From: Cloeon dipterum
Lineage: Eukaryota; Arthropoda; Insecta; Ephemeroptera; Baetidae
Direction of reading: 5' to 3'
DNA: 64,000 nucleotides
NCBI RefSeq assembly: GCF_949628265.1
Contig: NC_088790.1
Location: 27,532,545-27,596,544 of the forward strand
Made by a program: the position numbers and the translations under genes. This document shows, in pieces, positions 11,090-25,200 of this stretch; position 1 is the first letter of the stretch, and each line of letters opens with the position of its first letter. Under the pieces are notes generated by a model that did not search any database, was not told where the DNA came from, and saw nothing but the letters and a program-made list of their open reading frames with translations.

Positions 11090-11927
11090 ATGGTAAGTGA
11101 AGGTTTCTTACTTTCCTTTTTTTTCTTTTTAAATTCATTTTGTGGATGCTCGCAAACTATTTTCCAATAATTTGGTTTTTAATATAGTGGTTTAAGGTGG
11201 ATTATAACTATATATTCTAGATTTTAATTTTAAGTCAATGATAAATAAATATCACAGAATATTTAGCTAGCTATACGCACTCTCGCGAGTTTTCTAATGA
11301 AAATTCTGAAGACGAATTTATTTAAACTTAACAAATAACATTTGAATATTCAAGCTACAGCTAACCGAAGCGATTTTTCTCAATTTAATTAACAGCATGT
11401 GAAAAATTAGGATTAAAAAAGCTGAACATTAATTTTTTATGAATTTAATACCTTTTTCTTCATCTTTGGCTAATAAGATTAGTCAACATAACCGCCCTTT
11501 GGCAAAGTTGTTCAAACCTTAATGAGCCTCCAAAACCACATTCTTGCGAAATTTTGAAGGGTAAATAAATAATAAGAAATTTCTCTGTTCACAGATCTCG
11601 AAAGTGACAGTCATCGCGTGCATCTTGGTTGTGCTGGCGTCCATGAGTGCGGCGCAGAAGCCCTTTTACGCCGGACAAGGGCCGTGGTACGGGCACATGG
11701 GGCCACAGACCGACACACCACCCGCCACCTCAACCTCGACCTCAAACAACATCGACAACAACAACAACGGCGGCGGCGGACTTGGAAACCGCAACCAGTT
11801 CCTCACGCCCGTCGAGTCCGTCAGCTTCAGGTACTTCAACAATGTGCCCATCGAGGGACCCGGCCAGCCGTGCGTCGGATGCGTTTACAGGCTCACCAGG
11901 GAGGGGTTCGTCATGGTCCGGGCTTGA
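11090..11927 (+). CDS. Small secreted protein, array copy 6 (last)
   Basis: Exons 11090-11092 (ATG) and 11595-11927; donor gtaagt at 11093, acceptor ttcacag ending 11594; about 111 aa. Signal peptide core VTVIACILVVLASMSAA, then QKPFYAGQGPWYGHMG, a linker with Asn and Gly runs, and the tail FNNVPIEGPGQPC, CVGCVYR. The end is LTREGFVMVRA, so the usual TSNG and final Pro are changed. AATAAA is at 11986-11991. Function unknown; secretion inferred. Confidence 0.83.
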
Positions 11928-11994
11928 GAAGAAATTTCCTAAGATTATGACTGATGCTGATTAAAATGGATATTATTTAAATTGAAATAAATAC

Positions 11995-12430
11995 ATTTTT
12001 ATATATATAATAATTGCACAAACGTTTATTGCATTCTCACAAATATGTTCCTGCAAACAAAAATACACAAGAAAAATAAAATTTGTTAATGACTTGCAAA
12101 ACTCATCATAAATTGCAAAATCTGCGGCATACTTTGTAGAAAAAATTGTATGAACTCGATAAATGCCAATGGCACTGGAAAAAAGAGGAAATGCTTTTGA
12201 CGCCCAACGGAAATCAATGCGGTTCGCACGTCATTTCACTTAAGTATTTTTTCCGCTTCTTAGATAGTTAGGTCTTGCGTAAATAGTTTTTAAAAACAAG
12301 TTATATTTACACCAAAAATAAGGTCATCTGCAGAAAAATAAATACATAGTAATTATTGTGCTGTGTATAAATGACAGAAGAGCAAGGAAGAAGAAATGAT
12401 TACAATGTATATTTATCATCACTTATGCAG
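11995..12430 (+). repeat. Terminal array spacer block
   Basis: The downstream block seen after copies 1, 2, 4 and 5 recurs here once more and then stops, marking the end of the array near 12.4 kb. From there to 13,227 I see no gene; this stretch probably holds the 3' end of the fimbrin transcript coming from the right. Confidence 0.65.
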
Positions 12431-12738
12431 CCGATTAGTACAAAATGTATTATTCCTAGATATAGAAAAGCATTACTTACGATATATCTTGCATCCAATA
12501 ACAGCCACAATTTCAAAACGACATTTGCTTCAGCAAAAAATTGAGGATGGACGCATGGCTTTTTACGATTTAGCAAAAGTCGACTACAATGGATTAATTG
12601 CGTTACAAAAAAGCACATCAATTACATAGATATTATTATTAATATTAATTCCATTGGGCACCGGTCCCGGTTCACTTGTCCACCCTCAAATGATTTGACA
12701 CTTGTTCTCATCACGAACTTGGTGCTTAATTCTAAATA

Positions 12739-12744
12739 TTTATT
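12739..12744 (-). terminator. Candidate fimbrin polyadenylation signal
   Basis: AATAAA on the - strand, about 485 bp after the fimbrin stop codon. It is one of several AT-rich candidates, so the choice is uncertain. Confidence 0.3.
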
Positions 12745-13227
12745 ACGCGATCTACAACCTCTTAATACTCTCCAAAATGGTACGCAACTACCCCAAAATT
12801 ATGCTCGAGCCAGAATAGCACAAAATTCATCACACAGCTCATTCTTTCCTACTAAAAAATTGGCGTTCTGTATCAAAAAGCACCTCTGCAAAACCGTTAC
12901 AAAAATACGCACGCGAAACCGGAATGCAACTTTCGAGATTCCATGCCTGCTGGCGAAAATGATCACAAAACGATGCCTTTTTTTCATTAATTTGTGCTGT
13001 TCCCGATGTTTACAGTTAAATGTATGACACAGTTCTATATTTGGTTCGATTTTGTTTTTTTATAAATGGTCAAACACGCTTTGTGGCCGAAACGCACGGT
13101 GATGAGAACATCTGGCACTAAAAATTACGCGTGTGGGATGATGGGGACGAAAAGCCGGTTAAATCTACTAACTAGTCGTTTCAGTTTTAATTTTAAAGTG
13201 GGGTAACTGGTGAACGAGTGAAATGCT

Positions 13228-16200
13228 TTACTGCGGCTTCACGCTGTCCATGTTAGGAATATAGTCGGTGGCCATCAGACACGCGAAGACGGTCATCACC
13301 ATCTTGGGCTTCACCTCGGTGATGTCTTCGGGAAGGGCGTACACCCTGGCACCCAGTTTTCGCGCCATCGAGATGGCGTATTTGGCGTTGGCGTGGTTAT
13401 CCTGGAATCAAATCATTTTTATTTTAAACAAGGGGTTGTTCTAAACGGTTTATGCCAGTAAATTTTTACCAATTTCTTGCGTAAGAAATTAAATTATTCC
13501 ATTTTTCGCATGTGAAAATCTAAAATAGCGATCGGAGTGGTCAAAATTTTCTCTACTGTGCAGATTTTTCTTTTAAATTGCCATTTGCTGCCTAAATTTC
13601 TCAAAAAATCTCTCCAACAATTTTTCAAGTCAAGGTCATGAGCTAATAATTAGATAATTATCGAAAACTGAGGTGCAAACATTGCCTGCAAGAAACTGGT
13701 TAAAATAAATAAATAAATAAACGCTTTTTACCACTGCACTGCATTTTTTAAAAAATCAGGTTTTTTGCAACCCTGATTTTAAATTTGATTGAAAATAGAT
13801 CTTTTACAGCAAAAAAGGAACTTCTTGTAACTTAATTGCTGAGCTCTATCATTGTAAAAAATAAAACAATAAATTATTTTTGACGATTTTGAAATCTGGT
13901 GGTTTAAACTGGCAAATTTTGTTTGTTTTTGACATGAAATGGAATTATTTAACCTAAACTATTTCCTCAATTCTCCAACAGACACACTTTTTTAACAGGA
14001 TCTGCTCAAATCTGTCTGGAAATCGAAACAACTTTCCAAATAATCAAAGATTGATTTTTCAACAATATTAAAAAATTTGCAATTTTAATGCTAAGAGCGA
14101 CCAAAGCAAACTAGAATTACTTTCTTCCCAGAAGAAATGTTGTACAAAACTACTGCCTCATCAAATAAAGAATTTTGGTTCAAAAACATTAATTTATGAC
14201 AACAGAAGGAAGCGTTGAATAATGTCAGACCTTCACACGCAAATTTAACAATGTCTAAAAGTTTCAGGCTTCAGAAGTAGAACTACTGTATGGTTTCTAC
14301 TGTATGACTCAAGTCTTGGTCTATAATTTTGTGCTTATTTGGTGTCTTACAGTAAATCTGACGCATGGGAAAATTAATCCAAACCCTTGCATAATTTTTG
14401 TGCTACTTGCTTCTGATTGATTCAGGAATATTACGCACATTTCATGTATATTCTGACTGTTTGAGACTTCAACAACAAGCCAAAATTATCGTTAATTGCT
14501 CTGTTTATAGTTAGAGGCGGAAACAACTTGTAGCTTCATTTATATTCCAATAATAATAATATTTTTTTCTCTCCCTTTCAGCCTAGCAACGTAAAATTAA
14601 AATCAATAAGGCTGAACAAATATGCCATTTCCCACAAAATATTCTGAAGCTATCACAGACTCTAAAATGGAAGCTGCTTAATAATTTTTTTTCTCACCTC
14701 TTGAGTACCACCTTCTTTAATTAGATCATAGTTGACAGTGCCCGGTTTCAGCGAGTCGATCAAGTCCAGGACAACCCTGGCGTTGGCAATGCTCGAATCC
14801 TGCAAAATACCACCAGTCAGATAAATTTCGCCATTAATCAATAATAGCTTTCTTCTACAAACCTGGAAGCTTTTTATCGAGCTGGTCTTGCCTGCGTTGT
14901 TGAGTTTGTTGTTCACCCATTTGACGATTTCCTTCTCAACCATTGGGTTTCCTGAGTCTGCCAGCTGAGTCAGGATGGACAGGGTGTACGCTCGCATCAA
15001 CTGCCAGATGAGAGCTGAATTTAAATGGTTAGCGCCTGTCTAATAAAATTATTTTTTTAAAAACGTACCGAGGGTGAGTGTGGCGTTTCCGTCATTCAAG
15101 TCCTGGCCCGCGATTCCGACAAGCGAGAATCTCAGTTGTTTGCCCAGCTCCACTGCGTAGTTGCAGTTTTCCAACTTTTCCATGAACTTTCTCAGTTTTG
15201 AGAATTTCCTGTGAAGCGTCATAAATCCAATGAATTTATTGAAATAAGTTAATTCCGTTCGAGTTCTTGTATCCAAGGTTGATAGAAAATAATTTTATTA
15301 CCTGTGCACTCTGCTCCAGTTGACAATGCCTGGCTTAATGATGTCATACAGTTGGAAAATGATGAGGCCGTCAGCCAAGTCTGAGTACAGCCAATTCACG
15401 TACGGGGCGACGCCCATTGAGTTCATCCAGTTTCGGTACGCTGCGGCAAATAATTGAATTACAGCATGATTTTGTGAAATTTGCGTGCTTTAAGGTCCAG
15501 CCCAGCATTTAAAATTAATTCCTTTTGCATCTAGATCTGGAACTGTTTTCACTTTGAAATTAATTCAAAATAATTAAGTCACAAAGACCTTTTAAAAATG
15601 CCACTTTTCTAATTTAAAATTTATTTCTACATTTTCACACAAGCTGACACCATTGAATGGTTTCTAATATTATTTTTAAGTTCAAAATGATATTTTACAG
15701 TTGAAATATGAAAAATGAAGAAAACAAGCTTGGCAAAAGTGTTCGCCAATTTTACAATGCGCACGTTTCCGATTTACCCATTAAAATTAAACAGATAATC
15801 TTACTCTTTTCCTCCCTCGTCTCCTCGATGGTCTCAAGTCCCTCGATATCTCCCTCAGGCTTGTCCAGGGCTGGATGGTTGTTGAACAGGTTGGCCACGA
15901 ACGCCAGGTTGAGCTTGTAGACGCCGTTGACGACGTCCGAAGGCGTGACGAAGCTGCGGCAGCCGAGTTTGGCGGCTTGCTGCAGCATGACCTCGGCCCT
16001 GGAGGTCAGGTTGGGCTCCATCAGCGCCTCCATGGACACGCCGGCGTCTCCGGGCGCGATCGACTTGAGCAGGTATGTGTAAATTTCCGAGTCGGAGATG
16101 TCGCTCTGGAAGTTGTTGCAGCGGCGGTTCGTGCCGGAGCGCTCCAAGTGGTGGTTGACCCAGCGCAGCAGGATCTGCTCCGGGGACAGCTTCATCAGGT

Positions 16201-19200
16201 CCTCGATTTTTTCGCCGTCGGCCAGCAGACCGGTCAGCCCTGGGCAGTGCTCCAGGGTGATTTGGTTGAACAGGCCTATCTGTTGAGGTATTTCTCATTA
16301 AAATATGTTTGATTTTGAAATTACAGACAGGATAATTAATCTTGAATTATAAAAAAAGAAACAAAGAGTATAGAGACGGTGACAAACTGATTTAAGGTCT
16401 TTCAGGGTTTTAAAAAAATGGTAAAAACCAGTTTTTACAATTTTTCCCAGTTTCTTGCGTGAAAAATTGTGATATCAATAAAAATAAGGCAATATAAAAA
16501 ATTAAAAATCTGCACAGTAGAGGAAATTTTAACTAATCCAACAGCAATTTTAGATTTTTACAGGGGAAAAATGGAAAAAAAATTAATTCCTAGCAATTCT
16601 TGTGCCAGATATTGGTAATAGTTAATTTTTAAAACCAGTGGGCAAAAAACCCTGAGAATTTTAAGATGATTTTGACAATTTTTTAGCTTAAAATTGCATG
16701 TTTTGTTCTCATTTGATGGTTAAAATAATCGACCGTCTAAATTTCAGTAAATAACTGTTTCAGTCGAGTTTCTAATTTTAACTTACTCTGATGATTTGCC
16801 ATAGAAGACCGAGCACAAGGTGAGGCTTTCCCTTGGACAGGTCGTGGGCGTCGATGTTGATTATATTGCAGCCAATGGCCTGCGCCGAGTTCAACGCGAG
16901 GGTCAAATTCTCGTGTTTCGTATACACAGTGAGGTTTTTCTTATTGATGGCGCGCTCGTCAATTGTGTCTGGACACGAGTGGTTGATGATTTTGCTAGAA
17001 GAAAGAAGAAAAAAATTAGAGGTGAGCTTTAACGCATTTTTTGTTCATTAAAATATGCCAATATAGAAAGAGTCACTTGCAGGGTTTTGCAATGCGCAAA
17101 AAAATCTGCTGGAAAAACCCACCAGTTTTGTTTTTTCCGAATTTAACCTCGAAAAGGTCACATTTCGCGCCAAAATGGAAAATTTAGATGTGTTAAAATG
17201 TATAGTAATTTGGTAAAACCAGTGGGATTTTCACTGATTTGTAAAAATCCCTGTTTTTAGTTGTTGTCCATCATGAGTTTTTTTATCTTCAATAAAAATG
17301 CACGCGTTTCGGAAAATAGCAGGGGAAAAAAACGTTAATTTTTGTGTAATGCAATGGGTTTTCCAGAAAAATGCGGGTTTTACCGAACCACGGTCACTCG
17401 CCACAGATATCTCGATGAGATAAGTGTAGGACGGGACATTTTTCTCTACCTTTACCTCCGATGAGTCAGAGGGATGAGGTGTTTAGGGGGAAAGGGCTAT
17501 TATTGGTTTATTATGGTGGGCCGATCCTGGCGGTACTGCAATACCAGGCCAACCCGTGTCAGGAGTGGAGCAAGCCCCTAGCATCCCGACGAATTCCAAA
17601 AATCAGTTTAATATTCTGGACTAGCAATGCTAGTCGTATCAGATATTAAGCTGATAAGAACAGATACTACACTTTGATCTTAGCCAAAAGGCCGAGAAGC
17701 GATACCCGTTGAAGCGCTCGGAGAGAGACTGGCCGAACGGCGCGGCACACAATCCCGTCGCCGCTCGGCGCTTATTTTAACAACAGTTAAACCCCCGTTT
17801 AATCGATTTTCGACATTTTGGTATCAAATTGAAGGCAGTAATTTGGCGAAGATGATGGTTAACTTTTAAAGAGTGCAAGCGTTTTGGTTAAATTAAAAAA
17901 TTGAAATGAATTCAAGGGAAAATAGAAAACTCGAGCACGCCATCTCCCGAAGAGCTCGAAAGTTCTCCCCCCTCTCTTGCATGGTCTCTCCCGGCGCATC
18001 ACGCTTCAACCGTCACACAAGCGGAGGTGACTCACATACGGGGCTTTACCTTATAGATATTGAAAAAATTTCTATAATTTTATTTTCTCCCACAGACAAT
18101 TATTTGTAAAATTATAATAATTAGTAAACTAATTAATTAATTTAGCAGCTTACCAAAGCAGGATTCCGTCTTTAACTTTGTCAAAGAGCAGTCTTCCCTC
18201 AGAATCGATTGGCAGGAGGTGCTTGAGGTCAGGATCGTGGCCAAGGTTGGAGTTGATCCAGCCCGAGAAGGCGAGTTGCTCCTCCAGGCGCACTGAGTGG
18301 GTGGTGCCTTCGCTCGAGGCTGTCGACATGCCTCCCAGAGTCTCCAAGTTTTCCTTCTTGGACACCACCTGCTTGAAGCTCGTCGCCACATCTTTCGATC
18401 TCAGGTCCCAGCACAGCTATATACAATATACAACAAATATGTATATTAAAATTATTTAAAAAAATCCAACATGGTAAAAATTTATCGCAATTTTGTAACT
18501 AAAACAAATAGTTAATGGGATAGATTATTAAGTAAAAGCTAATTGCTTTTCGGAATTAATTATGATGAAAAATATGATGAGTTTTTTAATTTATTTTCCT
18601 AGAAATTCGTTACATGCCAATCAATTGATAAGATTTTAAATTTTCTTCTTGAAACGCTTTAAATAAAAAAGTATTTCAGGTCGAGTTGTGATAAGACTTG
18701 TCATTATTATTGGCGATTAACAACAATTTACTGCCAACAAGCGTTTTAAAAAAATGCCGATAATAGTTCAACTAAAAAAATGATGAGTTTTTATCATTTA
18801 TTTCCTAGAAATTCTCGTTACGGCATGCCGATCAATTGATTAGATTTTAAATTTTCAAAACTATTCTAGGAACACTTTAAATAGAATAAAAGTATTTCAG
18901 GTCAAGTTGTGATAATCATATGATTCTTAACTCTGAGTGTCACCTGTTTTGATTTCGTCATTCTAATTAAGGTGATTATTTTTCGTTTAACCATTTTCCA
19001 TTCAACAATTAAAATTCCATTTAATTTTCCTTACATTTTCAAACTCGTCGAAAGATAACCGGCCGCGGTGCTGTGTTTGGCTTTTGTCGTCGTACTCCTC
19101 GATCATCTGTCGCACTCTCCATCCGGGAATTTTGAAACCGCAGTTGTCCAGCGCGTCCTTCAGCTCGGACAGGTCTATTGCGCCGTCGCCGTTCTTGTCG

Positions 19201-22200
19201 ATCTGCCAACAATCAGAAGAGCACTTTGTTAGAGAAGAAAATTCTCACCCAGTCACAATTGAAAATAATTTATCACGATACGCAATTCTCAAGGGCCAAT
19301 AAAACGGGGGGCGTTTGATTTATAGTTCTTGTGAATGAGAGGGAAAGTCGCGACAAAGATAAGATGAAAAATTGGCCTGAGACACGAAAGGACAATCTGC
19401 CATCCATCTTAATGGCCGATGTTAGCGCAGAGACAGGAAACGGGGATGACGCTTTTTTAACAAGGAGTGCAGTAATTGCCCATGCAGTGCAGTGTTTGAT
19501 CGATATCTAGAGGGACGATTAACAAAATGGGTTGCTCCTTTAAAGACTTGGACAATAGGTCTATTATATAGGCACATGTTTATTTAAAATAAAATTGAAA
19601 CCCCACACGAGGGAGAGAGCTGTACATAAAAAATGAGTCAATCATTCCTGAATTTTAAAAGGGAATAAATTAAACAAATAATTGTTTCTTTCGTGTGGCT
19701 AATTTTTTATCTGCGATGGAAAAAAATGGCGTCAAATTTTTTAACTCAAAAAATGTACTACTTTCAGATATAAAAATCGGATTAAATCTTTTACTGACAG
19801 ATTTATCTATAATTTAACTTTAATCTATACATTATTGACAAGTAAATTCAAATGTGAAGCTCGGCTAATCACGATTATATTATCACGAAGAGTAGGTAAA
19901 CCCGGGTCTAAATCACAAATCAGAGCACTTCACTGCGACATACATTTTTTTTTCAATAACTTTCGCTTCTACGCTTAAATTTAAATTTTCCTCCATTTAC
20001 GAGTGCACATTTTCACTTCCTGCGGTGAAAAAATGTCAAGCGTGACACGTCTGCGTAAGAAGATCTGCCCACCGGCGGTGCAAATCAAGCATCCGACTCG
20101 CAACCTCAGCTAATACTCTTACTGAATAATCAGAATTCTGACTTGTGAGACCAATTCAAAGTCTCCATTGATGCAGCGCCAGGTTGGAAGCGTTGCACGG
20201 CTGGCGCGTTTTAAAAGCCGTCTTGTGTGAAATTTCCCATAAGCAAAACGAAAGAGCAGTGCTACAAAACGGTCCGCGATGTGCCGCGCGGCGGTGAAAT
20301 TATTTTCACACGGCTTGCAGCTTTTTAATCATTTCGTATGCACCGCTCTCGAGTCGAGACGAGAAAGAACAACGCACGCACGCTCGCTCGAATCCACACA
20401 TAATTTGGAGCTGCCTCCGCGTGGTTCTCGCAGAGCCGACCGCTTTGTATTATCACGCTCCTAATTAACCGTCGATTCACAACTGTGCTTTTTGCTCCTT
20501 GCGGCTGTAAAAAGAGCATGAATGAAAAAAATATAATGGGAATTGTATTAAGCCGCGGAGGTGGAAAAAATTGCGAGCAAGGGAGTAATTAATTTTTTGA
20601 GAAACGTCAGACCAGATCAATACTTAAAGAGACGGATTTTTTAGAACTGTAAAAGAGTTTTTGGCGGTTATTTTTAATACTTTTAAATTTATACAATGCA
20701 AATGCTTAAAATTAATGGAATTATTTTAAAAATAAAATATTTGCACTTGCGGTTACCAAATTAAAGACATTTATACAGGGCAACAATTGAAAATTATTTG
20801 AATTGTTCGATGTCATAAACAATTTGTTCAACAATTTGCAATAATAAAAAAGGATCTTTCTATAGTAAAAATTCAAATTTTGGCAATTTTCTCCGAAATT
20901 TACAGTGCTTGAACATATTTTCTTGGCATATTCCGATTCCTCTCGTCGAGATCTGTCCAACGGTGTATGCCATTTATTGGGGAAACTCTTGGTTTTGAAA
21001 TTAAATCGGATTTCAAGTAAGGAGACAGCCATTACCATTTGAAAAGCACGGTAACTTTCCAGCCAATTTTCTCAAAAAATTACAGCGCTTCTTAGGTCAA
21101 TTTAGGCTTTAACTGAATCCTAAAGGACGAGTTTATGCATTGGCAACAAGCATTTTCCTGGCTTTTCCAGTATCATTCCTCTTTAAATCGTTTAGACACA
21201 ATCTTTATTTTTTTTAAAGTACAAGAGAATGATTTTAAGTTTCTAAAGCCTACTGAAATTGTTCCTTTTACGCCACAATCACGAACAAAAAAAGTTTTGG
21301 AACCGTTTGAATCCATCCAAGAGAAAAACCAATTATTAACCAACCAATGGATCCAAAAACATCTTTTTAAGGCCCGTAAATGATTTTCGAGAGGCCAGTT
21401 TCTGATATTACTATACAATTAAATCAGACTTGAAATGGAGAGGAAATAATTGTGAAAAAGTGGTGCTTCCCTGACAGATAAAATTAGAAAAAGCCTTAGA
21501 AGGAGTGGTTTTGATTAATGAGGACGACAAGAGCAAACAAATAGCGTTATCACAGGAAGAGGCAGTGGCTTTTCCGAGCACGGCGTCGACGTCGACACGA
21601 CACACGAACAACATCCTCCGATGAGCCAGAAGGCGAGAGTGCGCGTATATTTTAATCCATGCGGTCTGCATTTTTATCAGCTCTCTTTTTAAGCGTCCGC
21701 AGGCACTTAAGGGCGGTGCTCGTTTGTCGCATTGTGCGAAAATTATATATATATACCAATCGATATAGGAGGAAGAGGAAAGAACAAGTAAATACGTTTG
21801 CTAGATGGCTTATCTCTCTGCTATTTAAATAAAAAGAGGCGAGACCAGAATAGTTGTGCTCGTGCGATAAACGCCACCCAATCTAATGTTTGCCAAGATT
21901 GGCGCGTGACTTTTGCAAAAAAGGGATAATCCACCGAAAATTCCCAAGATTAATCACGCATTTTTGGGTGAAATATAATGTATTTAAGAGCAAGGCGATT
22001 TACCCAAGGATTAAATTAAAGAAGGCTAAAAAGTATGCATGCTCTTCAAATGGTGAGGACTGTCTTCCTTACTTGAAATCTTATTTTATTTCACAACAAA
22101 AAGGGACATAAACCGCTGGATAGATCTCTAAAAAAGGAATCAAAATCTTTTAAAAATTAGAGATTTCGAACGTTGCAAAAATTTAATGCCGATAATATTC

Positions 22201-25200
22201 GTTTAAAATGAAATTGCCGTTGGCTGCGATGGGGTAAAACCGGAGGTAGTGTAATGCACTGGTAATTGCTCTGGTTGTATGCTAAGTAAGTGTGAATGGC
22301 TCACACGCATCAGTGGACCGATCAGTCATCGTTTGGCATCGACAGCTGTTGTAAATGGCGAGCGAACTTTTCAGCGTTTAATTCCAGGAACACCGTTCCA
22401 TTCGCGACACTTGAGATTGCATTATGCGCGCCACGTCGTTCGTCTCCATTACGTCAATGTGGTGACAAATCCAATAACAGCGATTCAGTCAGTAGCTTTC
22501 CAACACAATTGGTTTGTATATAGTCGAAGGCTAGGCCAGACAATGATTTTAAATTTATGAGCAACAACTTTTCTGTTAAGACTTGAGTGCGTATATTATT
22601 TAAAGAATTTTAATCCTGAAAATAAAAAAGCAACAATAAAAATTCAGAATTTTCCTCGATAATTGCAAGGGTTTGTCTATATTTTTCCAAGATTGATTTA
22701 AATTATTGATCTCACGCCGTCTTGTGTTGGAAATTCGTCTCTAAGAGTGCAATCGATGTTTTTCCCTGAAAATAACACTTGAGAACATTTCAGCTGGGAC
22801 TCCCATTTTTAGAGAATACGCATTGAGATAAGGTTATAATCATTCAGTGTCAACAAAGTTTAAAAGGCTGAATAGAAATATCCAAATTTAGTGCATTTTA
22901 CGTCCCACTCGCAGCGCTTTCCTCCGCGTGAGCCTCCCGCGACGAATAGAACCACAATTAGAATTCTCCTTATAGGCGAGCATTGAGCATTTTGTCCAGA
23001 ATTAGGAAGTGAGACCCCCGCGGCGCACAATTATGCTCACAGGCCGAAAACCGGAGAAAATATCAGAGGACCACTTTGGACGCGCGCACAATATAATTAT
23101 CAAACCTCAAACCGGTCCTCTAGTGAAAATATGTTCGATTATATTCCGAAACACTTAGTCACCGGCTTTGAAATGATTTACCTGGACCAGAAATAATAAA
23201 AAAAAATGTTTCCCAATGTACTTGTTGATTCAAATTGGAATAAAATTCACTACTTTGTAAAAGGTGAGTGACTCAACGGGAACAAGTTGGCTCGCCGGCT
23301 TATTTGGTGCTGGAGACAATGTATGTTTGCTCATTCACCAGCCGCAGCCGACAGCACTCAGGTGTGCTTAATTAATTCTGATTATCATTAAACAGATGAT
23401 GTCACTCGGCGTTTGATTCCAATTGGATGGTACATTTTGATTATACAGCTCTCGTGACTCGGGAGAAGGAGAAACGCTGCCTACGCGTGGGTCGTCGGCT
23501 CAAATTATTTATCAGATGAAATGAGAAAATTTTGATTTTCTCCGCTGATGTGCTGCTTTTGTTTGTCGTGAATAAAAATTGTTAAAAGCGGCTTTTCTCT
23601 CTCCATCTTGATTAGGATGCAAAACAACTTTTACTGCGGTGCATGTTATTGATTGTTTATAGGGTCGGTTCCAGTTGTTTCGTTATTTATTGCCTCTGAC
23701 CACAACAACTGTTTCGGATTTGATCGGAAATTTATTTTAAATCAGTGGTGATTCAATTAAGGACTTTCTAAGAAATTCATTTCACGAATTTGGTAAAAAT
23801 ACCGTGTTATTTTGTGCCGAAATTCCGAGAAACAATGAAATAAAAATAAGCAAATTCCGAGACGCGCGTCTTGCGGTTTCGCGGCTGCGAAAGCGAGACG
23901 TTCACTCTGAAATTCTTCTCATTAGCGGCAATTACGGGAAATATGCGCGCACGCAATTAGCAAAACGGAGGCGCGCTGCTCTTGAAAAGGAAGTCCTGCA
24001 CGAAAATAAAAAGTTCCCCCGGCCGGCGGCGTGTGATCTACTTTGGCACACAAAGGAGAATTGGGAGGAAATTGAATTCCATGACTTCCGGCAGCCGCCT
24101 CCTTTCGGCCGTTCGGCACCTGCCTTTTCTTGGAGACGAGAAAAAGCAGGTACGGCGGGACGTCGCGTCACCTGAGCAGGCAAATATTTGTGCGAACTGC
24201 GTGACGTCAACAGGCAAGCCCATATTATAGCCTCTGCGCCGTGGCTGATTCATTCACGGGTTCCACTCCAGACTCCGTAATTTTTGGTTCAAAGAGGGAA
24301 GGCTTTCAATTACAAAGCCAGAAGCATGAGTCACACACGAGCATCTAATGTTAATATTTATCACGCTGCTTGCATGAGTAACAACTCGGTTTGCACAACT
24401 TGCACTTGACACACCGAGAAAAAATGGTTTTATGCTCACCAAGCCTTTTAATGAAGAAAACAGAACTTTCTAGACGGAAAATATTATAAAGAGGCGTCAT
24501 TGTTCATTCATACTCGCAAAATAATTCGCATAGAGATATTCGGTAGCATTTTTTGCAGTTGATTTTTTTTAAAATAAAAAGAAGAAATAATATTAAATAA
24601 CAATTCTGTTGACGAGTAGGTCAGGAATTTTAATCTGTGTTTGTCGACTTAAAATTTAATTTATGGCAGAAGAAACTTTTAAAATTGATAATGACTGAAA
24701 ATAATATTCAGTAAAAATACGAGTTGTTTGGAAAGCCCCAGAAATTCCTATTTTTCTGCGGTTGCACAATATTTTCATTCTTAAATTAAAAATTCCGAGC
24801 CGCGCGTATTGCGACTTATTGAAAGGACTGTCTCCTTCAAGGCGTTTCCGCAGGAATTTTTCTTTTTTTTGCCATTGTTCCCTTGTTTGCAGTGTGTCGA
24901 AAGAGTGAGAAGAAGCCGATGAATAGTGAGCAGCAAATACGCCAAACCGCAATATGCAATAATAACAAATAAAAAATAACACTGCCGCCGCCACCGACCG
25001 AAATGGTGTTCACACTTTTGTTTGCACAATAACTCGCACGTTCCGACTGCGGTGAGAAATGCAACCGGGTAAATATGCCTATGTGTGAGTAAATGAGCGA
25101 CGACTCGTCACCCACCGTAAAAAACATCTGTTGTTTGACGGCACGCCATGTGCGCAAAGGCAAAACACAGAAAATTATATTATGCGTGTATGTGGAGTTG

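Noticed and set aside
15855..16298. Arg/Pro-rich frames overlapping the fimbrin exon at 15805-16279
   Set aside because: Shadow frames of the calponin-homology coding sequence.
23804..24175. 123-codon open frame in fimbrin intron 1
   Set aside because: It lies in a GC-rich island where stops are rarer, resembles no protein, and competing frames are equally long on both strands.
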